DNA of 40,107 nucleotides from Pseudoduganella aquatica (GTDB lineage Bacteria; Pseudomonadota; Gammaproteobacteria; Burkholderiales; Burkholderiaceae_D): assembly GCF_009857595.1 (NCBI RefSeq), contig NZ_WWCU01000047.1, positions 1 through 40,107 on the forward strand, given 5' to 3'. This document shows, piece by piece, positions 35,707-40,107 of the stretch (positions are counted from its first letter, which is position 1; each line of letters opens with the position of its first letter). The notes under the pieces are model-generated. The model was not told the origin of the DNA and made no database searches. It saw only the letters and a program-made list of their open reading frames with translations. A program made the position numbers and the translations under genes.

Positions 35707-37299
35707 CTATGATGATTCAAGCGGCCGAAGTCCGTACCATTCCGCACGCCACCCCCCAACTGTTATAGGCATCGTGCGTACTTCGAAGTCACGGCCCTCC
35801 TTAGGTAGGTACTTACGTTGCCGAAGCCAATCAACGGTGCTGTTCAGGTCACCTGTTACTAGATGGCTTATCAAATGCCAAACCCTCAAGACGGGAATGC
35901 GTTTGTCCTGTATGTCCTCTCTACCGATAAAGTTCTCGGATCCCACCGCAGCCTGAAAATCGAAAGATGCATCCACCCCTAACGTGGTAAATAGCTTTTG
36001 ATCCTGAACTTCAAATAGGTGCATAAGCTTCAGCCCTTGCTTAATACCTTTCGCCACCTCGTCAGATCGCATTTCTACTTCTCGTATTTCAGCTGGTTCA
36101 ATGAACCATTTTAACTCTAGACACAGACAGACTTTATTGCTGCGATCAATGATGGCAATATCAATATCGGTTCCATGTATTTTTCCTGATCGAAAATCAA
36201 ACGAGGTATTTGCAAGAGATTTTACTATTCTATTAAATAGTTCACTTTCTTTCTCTTGAACAAGAAATGAATAATTTTTCTTCTCAAGAGGGATTTGGTT
36301 TAGTAGTACACATAAGTTTCTCTCTGCATTTGTATGCATGAGAAGGAGCGGGGAAATTGCATAGCTGCCATTCTCCAAGTTAATAATAGGTTGTATGGCA
36401 ATATCTGGATCTCTGATTTCACATTGCCCAAATGTTAAATACTTAAGAATTGACTGGATTTTTATTTTATCTATTTTGGTGGATTGAAATATTATATTTT
36501 CCAGTTCTGCTATTTTTATTATCAAAACCGAGCTGGAGTAGCCTGCGCCGAGAATGCCTTGCTCAGCAAATAATTGACGAGCAACCATCCAAGCCGAAGC
36601 CAATGACTGAAGGCATGCCATAGTCAATTTGAATTGCGCAATATCAAAGTATACAAATTTCCAATGTGGCGGAAGTACGAATCTACTCAAATACTGTGGT
36701 CCGAAGACGCGAACGATGCCTTCGACTAAACGACGCGTAAATTTAATTTGAAAACTGTTACCATTTCGATGCATTTTTCCAAGAAGTGACGGCACCAAAG
36801 GGGTAGGGTCAGCAAGAATAACATCCATTTCACCACGCTTTCCGATAAATCTATCATACGCTTCATAAGCAATATTCTTGGGACTTTTCCGATGTATTAA
36901 TATCTCGTTACCCTTTACTTCAATGGTAATCTGCTTGCGGCGATATAGGGGGAAAATGGAGCAGAATTGAAGATAGTCCTCTGCGCCACCTATCCATTCG
37001 ACGCTTTTCTCGTAGTTGTAGTCATTCAGATCGAAATTGATAGGAGTCGAATCACGCACGCAATTTTTGTAAACTGTGCGTACAGGGTAAGTAAGCGCAT
37101 TCAATAGCCCATCCACGACAACGGCCATCTCAGCTTCAGTTGCAGGGTGTACAACGGAATGTCGAAAATGATACTCTTCTGCACCTGCTAGTAGTGTCCA
37201 TATTGCTTGAGAATACGGTAATTTAGCAATGGGATTATCAGAGAAAGCTCTGTCAATCGCTATTTCGATTTCATCTATATCTTGGGTTTTATTATCCAT
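35707..37299 (-). CDS. Putative PD-(D/E)xK nuclease-like protein, unknown family
   Basis: 530 aa, A+T-rich. The clearest feature is at residues 376-397, GTDIDIAIID...CLCLELKW: Asp380, 14 residues, then Glu395-x-Lys397, the D-x(n)-E-x-K core of PD-(D/E)xK nucleases, with strands on both sides and Glu353/Glu351 in the preceding helix as a possible alpha1 acid. The N-terminal ~350 residues contain mixed helices with no motif I recognise. The C-terminal ~130 residues after the core include VWHLISHLVTGDLNSTVDWLRQRKYLP. There is no signal peptide or membrane segment. Given the island setting, a defence or genome-maintenance nuclease is plausible, but no function is shown. A 106-nt gap separates it from the H-NS remnant, same strand. 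Confidence 0.7.
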   Translation of the reverse strand: MDNKTQDIDEIEIAIDRAFSDNPIAKLPYSQAIWTLLAGAEEYHFRHSVVHPATEAEMAVVVDGLLNALTYPVRTVYKNCVRDSTPINFDLNDYNYEKSVEWIGGAEDYLQFCSIFPLYRRKQITIEVKGNEILIHRKSPKNIAYEAYDRFIGKRGEMDVILADPTPLVPSLLGKMHRNGNSFQIKFTRRLVEGIVRVFGPQYLSRFVLPPHWKFVYFDIAQFKLTMACLQSLASAWMVARQLFAEQGILGAGYSSSVLIIKIAELENIIFQSTKIDKIKIQSILKYLTFGQCEIRDPDIAIQPIINLENGSYAISPLLLMHTNAERNLCVLLNQIPLEKKNYSFLVQEKESELFNRIVKSLANTSFDFRSGKIHGTDIDIAIIDRSNKVCLCLELKWFIEPAEIREVEMRSDEVAKGIKQGLKLMHLFEVQDQKLFTTLGVDASFDFQAAVGSENFIGREDIQDKRIPVLRVWHLISHLVTGDLNSTVDWLRQRKYLPKEGRDFEVRTMPITVGGWRAEWYGLRPLESS

Positions 37300-37405
37300 G
37301 GGGTGGGTATTTGTGGTCGCCTTAGCTTAGATTTCTATTTTACTTTTACGCCAAAAATAAGATTCAATAAAAGCCAGCACCTAGCCGAAATGATGCGGAG
37401 CAATT

Positions 37406-37707
37406 TTATACGTGGATGCGGCTATTTGATTTCAAGAATTTCTGTTTATCTTGACCATTGAGCCAGAGAGGTGCACGCCCACGACCCGTCCAAGTAGCGC
37501 CCGAGACTGGGTCCTTGTACTTCGCCGCTACAGGATTGGTCGTCTTGGCAGACTTCGATTTGCCCGTTAAGTCGGCCAGAGTTACGCAATATACCTTCAT
37601 CAATTCAGCAATTTGAGCCTTAGCAGCCGAAATTCATTAGACCGAGCGGCTTCCGCTTGCTTTTGGAGTTCAGCGATTTGTGCTTGAATTTTAGAATATG
37701 AGGACAC
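37406..37707 (-). pseudogene. H-NS-family nucleoid protein gene, broken by a 1-nt frameshift
   Basis: The - strand reads from GTG at 37707 (AAGGA 6 nt upstream) as MSSYSKIQAQIAELQKQAEAARSNE, a typical H-NS-family coiled-coil start, and then shifts frame. The continuing frame reads SAAKAQIAELMKVYCVTLADL and ends in the H-NS DNA-binding signature KYKDPVSGATWTGRGRAPLWL...KFL. Adding one A near 37630-37635 (GAATTT to GAAATTT) restores a single ~100-aa protein of normal length. H-NS-like proteins silence A+T-rich foreign DNA. The downstream half could still be made from an internal TTG/ATG, giving a DNA-binding domain without the oligomerisation part. A sequencing error cannot be excluded. Confidence 0.8.
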
Positions 37708-37994
37708 GTTATTTCCTTGGTAATAGCCCACATGGGCGATGGCAACAATTTACCATACCAATTGGTTTATGTGCACTTCTGATAATTCGCTGGATTCTGT
37801 GTGCGGAGTAGGACAGCAGGCTGAGTGCTGGGGGCGGGCCTGGAGGAGGGAGCCATCGTGCTAGTTTATTGGGCCGCTGACGGGACGTCGGGGCCTGGCC
37901 ATCCCGAGGGCATGGGGTGGCGTCCGCGTAGCACCTGGGGCCGCTATGTGTGCCGCACCTAAGGGTGTGCCTGGTCCATCAAGACACACTGTGT
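37708..37994. promoter_or_regulatory. Upstream region of the H-NS remnant with two palindromes
   Basis: A perfect 10-nt palindrome ACCAATTGGT at 37757-37766 and an interrupted one, GCCCA-CA-TGGGC, at 37726-37737 lie within 60 nt upstream of the H-NS start (- strand). They sit where a promoter or operator is expected. The rest, about 37800-37994, turns GC-rich and has no ORF or motif that I recognise. Confidence 0.35.
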
Positions 37995-38165
37995 TCAGGC
38001 ATCGTCCGTGATGGCCACGGCACGGCGGTGTAATTCTTCACGTTTTTCTTCAGACATACCTGAGTACAGGCGGATGACTTCCGCGAGCCGATCGTCTGCA
38101 AAATGGAAGAATGCTGTAGAGAGCCCAAGGACAGCAGCTATAGCTTCGACAAATGGTACAGGTGG
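37995..38165 (-). pseudogene. C-terminal remnant of a probable HTH regulator
   Basis: Read from the - strand, about 57 residues (PPVPFVEAIAAVLGLSTAFFHFADDRLAEVIRLYSGMSEEKREELHRRAVAITDDA) look like the end of an XRE-type regulator: last helices of the DNA-binding domain followed by a charged helical tail. The open frame continues upstream to 38261, but that part is antisense to the integrase remnant and is not protein-like. The gene is therefore cut at about 38165, exactly where the integrase homology on the other strand begins. The family assignment is tentative. Confidence 0.4.
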
Positions 38166-38172
38166 CTCATGT

Positions 38173-38562
38173 ATCCCGCTGAACGAGAGCGCTATTGAAG
38201 TCCTGGACAGGCTTGGCACTGAGGGGAAGTTCGCTAGCCTTTTTATCAACCTGCAGACCAAGGAGCCGCTGACTGCGGTGAATAAGGTATGGGGCCGGCT
38301 GCGGGTAAAGGCTGGGCTGCCTAATCTCCGACTGCATGACCTTCGACATCAGCATGCGTCGTTCTTGGTGAATGCTGGTCATACCCTATATGCAGTGTAG
38401 AAGATCCTTGGGCATTCGGATGCGAAGGTGACGGAGCGATATGCACACTTGTCGTCGGCAACGCTGCTGGCTGGATCTAATAGTGTGTCGGTTGCGATGA
38501 GGGGCGCGGGCCGGACAGTTGCCAAGGCGCTGGAGGATGCTAACGAGGCGGTGGCCGGGTAA
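38173..38562 (+). pseudogene. Tyrosine-recombinase (phage-type integrase) C-terminal remnant with an amber codon
   Basis: Homology starts at IPLNESAIEVLDRLGTEGKF and runs through the catalytic C-terminal domain: HDLRHQHASFLVNAGHTLYAV, then a TAG at 38398-38400 where the family has Gln (VQKILGHSD), then KILGHSDAKVTERYAHLSS and a tail to the TAA at 38560-38562. The R-box (HDLRH), the LGH histidine and the Tyr nucleophile (ERYAH) are all recognisable. The N-terminal two thirds are missing. Truncation plus a CAG-to-TAG change make it non-functional. It probably belonged to the integrase that brought in the island at tRNA-Asn. Confidence 0.88.
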
Positions 38563-38775
38563 CTGTTGCGGCCAGGGCGGCGCTTGTACAGGCCGCCTGC
38601 TCCACATTGGGGGCCGCACGAGAAACCAGGAGTTGTGACAATTCGTGAATTTTTCACTGAGGCAAGATGGTATGCTAACTGTCTACGGTCGAATTCGGCC
38701 ACTAGCGGACGAACAAATTTCCCGTTATTGCTAGCAAACATTGCTCAAAAAATTACCCATCTAACTATAAAGAAC

Positions 38776-39939
38776 ATGACACCACAAACTGAAGCATTGC
38801 GTTTATTGGAGGAGTCACTCTCTGCCAATGAAGCTCCGAAAGGCTCCTTGTTAACGGCAGTGCAGAAGCTATCGCGGGCGGCAGCTCTTGTTGAAAATGA
38901 CGATATTCAGAAATGGTGTTCGGTTCAGTTGGGTGATCAACAATATACAAGGCCACTGCAGCAACTTTTAGATGTGCTGCAGTTGGAAGAAGGCGTAGAA
39001 AAAAAATCCGCTTTGGAAACGGCAATAAAAAAGCTTAAAGATGTTGGACTTAACAAAGGTATGCATTATTCTTCAGAAGAAGTGCATGTCAAGATCGATG
39101 AGTCGGCAGGAGGCTACCATAGCATCGGTTTTATTGAAGAGCGTTATGCGGACCTAGTTCGCCTCAAGAACGGGAATGATGGAACTTACTATAAAAATAA
39201 CCTTAACACTCACTTGAGTTATGTGAGAAGACGAAGTCATGAGTTAGCTTCGGGGCTCCTAAACAGGCTAAGGTTCGTAGGACTGCCTAGCAACTGCTTT
39301 GACGTCTTACGCTCAGCAGTTGACGACAAGTTGCTTGACCTCAACCCTGCGCTTGCAGAGCAGCTTATGCTTGCGTTCAAAGCTGTAGCTAGTGCTAAGA
39401 GTGAAGAGTGGTCCCAAGCCCTGACGACCTGTAGGAGACTGTTGGAAGGTCTGGCGGACGTGGTATATCCTGCAAATTCGGATCCGGCACTCGGCCGCGT
39501 TTTGTCTCAGGCACAGTACGTGAATCGGCTGTGGGCTTTTATGGATAAAGCTATAGAGTCAGACTCCAATAAGGCATTAGCTAAAGTTCACGTTGATTTC
39601 CTTGGTGCATGGATGGAAAAAACAAACAAGATAGCAAATAAAGGAGTCCACGCCGAAGTAGGTCAACTTGAGGCAGTTAAGGCTGTCTTCCATACTTATT
39701 TGGTAGTGGCGGACATCTTAGAGTACACTAGCGAGGCACCTAATAAAAGCAGTAAGCCAAATATAAACAATGCAACTATGGACGAGCTTGAGGCACTTCT
39801 AAATATTAGTAGATCAACGGCTAAGGAAATTGTTAAAGCTCGGGTGGCTCATGGTAAGTTAGATGCCGAGGTGCTGAAAAAAGTGCCTGGCGTTGGAGCG
39901 AAAACTATTGAAAAAGCGTTGACTGAATTCTCTTTCTGA
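38776..39939 (+). CDS. AbiTii-like / HEPN-like / helix-hairpin-helix protein, candidate defence gene
   Basis: 387 aa from the ATG at 38776; the longer frame to 38566 runs through non-protein-like DNA. Residues ~5-60 (LRLLEESLSANEAPKGSLLTAVQKLSRAAALVENDDIQKW) resemble the AbiTii N-terminal domain, found in predicted abortive-infection proteins. Residues ~215-316 (ALTTCRRLLEGLADVVYP, NRLWAFMDKAI, ANKGVHAEVG) are helical and resemble HEPN/DUF4145-like domains, with an N-K-x-x-H element at 288-292. Residues ~328-387 are a double helix-hairpin-helix (DELEALLNISRSTAKEIVKARVAHG; LKKVPGVGAKTIEKAL), a non-specific DNA-binding fold as in ComEA. A+T-rich, no signal peptide, soluble. Domain calls are from memory of family patterns. 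The function is unproven. Confidence 0.7.
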   Translation: MTPQTEALRLLEESLSANEAPKGSLLTAVQKLSRAAALVENDDIQKWCSVQLGDQQYTRPLQQLLDVLQLEEGVEKKSALETAIKKLKDVGLNKGMHYSSEEVHVKIDESAGGYHSIGFIEERYADLVRLKNGNDGTYYKNNLNTHLSYVRRRSHELASGLLNRLRFVGLPSNCFDVLRSAVDDKLLDLNPALAEQLMLAFKAVASAKSEEWSQALTTCRRLLEGLADVVYPANSDPALGRVLSQAQYVNRLWAFMDKAIESDSNKALAKVHVDFLGAWMEKTNKIANKGVHAEVGQLEAVKAVFHTYLVVADILEYTSEAPNKSSKPNINNATMDELEALLNISRSTAKEIVKARVAHGKLDAEVLKKVPGVGAKTIEKALTEFSF

Positions 39940-39976
39940 TTTTTAGGCTGGAACCGATAGCTGCCTTCATCTAGAT

Positions 39977-40107
39977 CTAGGGAAGCACTGATTAATTCAT
40001 CGGACGCCGTTCCCTGCGGCAGTCCAACCTGAGACAATAACGGCACCCCCACTGTCCGCCATCGACCATGCAAAAGAGCTTTTCCGACCTTGAATATGCT
40101 GCCAAGA
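39977..40107 (+). mobile_element. Left end of an IS5-group insertion sequence (truncated by window edge)
   Basis: CTAG at 39977-39980 fits the YTAR target duplication of the IS5 group. The element then begins GGAAGCACTGATTAA, which shares GGAAG with the IS5 terminal repeat. About 87 nt into it a transposase-like ORF starts. The right end, second terminal repeat and second CTAG would lie past the window. Confidence 0.65.
40068..40107 (+). CDS. IS5-family transposase N terminus (partial)
   Basis: The 13 visible codons read MQKSFSDLEYAAK, which is the usual kind of start for IS5-family DDE transposases (M-x-x-S/T-F-x-D-x-E/F-x-A-A/K-K). The gene runs off the window, so neither the catalytic residues nor its integrity can be judged. 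Confidence 0.65.
   Translation, partial: MQKSFSDLEYAAK

Larger units (their letters stand above)
35381..40107. other. Degraded genomic island at tRNA-Asn (right end outside window)
   Basis: From the tRNA 3' end on, the long coding stretches (35.8-37.7 kb and 38.6-39.9 kb) are clearly A+T-rich compared with everything upstream. Contents are a probable nuclease, a frameshifted H-NS gene, a truncated regulator, a broken tyrosine integrase, an AbiTii-like gene and an insertion sequence. Short GC-rich patches (about 35450-35700, 37800-37990, 38400-38620) alternate with these, which suggests several layers of insertion and deletion. Confidence 0.8.

Noticed and set aside
37600..37640. Programmed frameshift in the H-NS gene
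   Set aside because: No slippery heptamer or stimulatory structure is evident. A simple 1-nt loss in a short A-run explains it better.
38645..38657. Palindrome GTGAATTTTTCAC as an operator for the AbiTii-like gene
   Set aside because: Only 5-bp arms around T's, and no convincing -35/-10 pair nearby. Too weak to list as a feature.
38566..38775. Extended N terminus of the AbiTii-like protein
   Set aside because: The 70 extra codons are Pro/Arg-rich and overlap the integrase tail. Homology-like sequence begins at the ATG at 38776.

Overview
The window looks like a chromosomal segment of a high-GC betaproteobacterium, most likely Oxalobacteraceae (Massilia/Duganella/Janthinobacterium type). This rests on the gene order rodZ-ispG-hisS-(YfgM-like)-bamB-der-hfq-hflX-hflK-hflC-hisZ-purA, on the presence of hisZ (the short HisRS paralogue typical of Burkholderiales), and on strong G/C third-position bias. 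No database search was possible, so names rest on recognised motifs and context.

Region 1 (1-13.3 kb, all + strand) is a housekeeping block. It holds the C-terminal end of RodZ, isoprenoid enzyme IspG, histidyl-tRNA synthetase, a membrane-anchored TPR protein, BamB, the ribosome GTPase Der, Hfq, HflX and HflK/HflC, then HisZ, PurA and a purine-type phosphoribosyltransferase closed by a clear terminator. Region 2 (13.6-19.7 kb, - strand) is a czcICBA-type divalent-metal efflux operon. Region 3 (19.8-27.6 kb) is mixed: a MarC-family membrane protein, a divergent SDR/LysR pair, a secreted rhamnogalacturonan lyase (PL4 type), uvrB, and an aspartate/aromatic aminotransferase whose 3' end carries the promoter of a tRNA-Asn gene. 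Region 4 (27.6-35.4 kb) lies between two identical tRNA-Asn(GTT) genes. It holds a membrane GGDEF protein, a subtilisin-like protease with a small companion ORF, an outer-membrane barrel protein, a histidine kinase/response regulator/MipA operon and an exported protein of unknown function.

Region 5 (35.4 kb to the end) is a degraded genomic island downstream of the second tRNA-Asn. Its coding stretches are visibly A+T-rich. It carries a 530-aa protein with a PD-(D/E)xK nuclease signature, a frameshifted H-NS-family gene, the C-terminal remnant of a probable regulator, a tyrosine-integrase remnant with an in-frame amber codon, a 387-aa protein with an AbiTii-like N terminus and a helix-hairpin-helix C terminus, and the left end of an IS5-group insertion sequence at the window edge. 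The two intact accessory genes are the best candidates for an undescribed defence function.

A second layer runs through the core: six copies of a short palindromic REP-like element (arms GGCGGGTTA / TAACCCGCC, with a GTAGG or CCTAC tag on one side). Two pairs face each other across tandem arrays of 35-bp and 33-bp units between convergent genes, and one copy supplies the last codons and stop of czcA.
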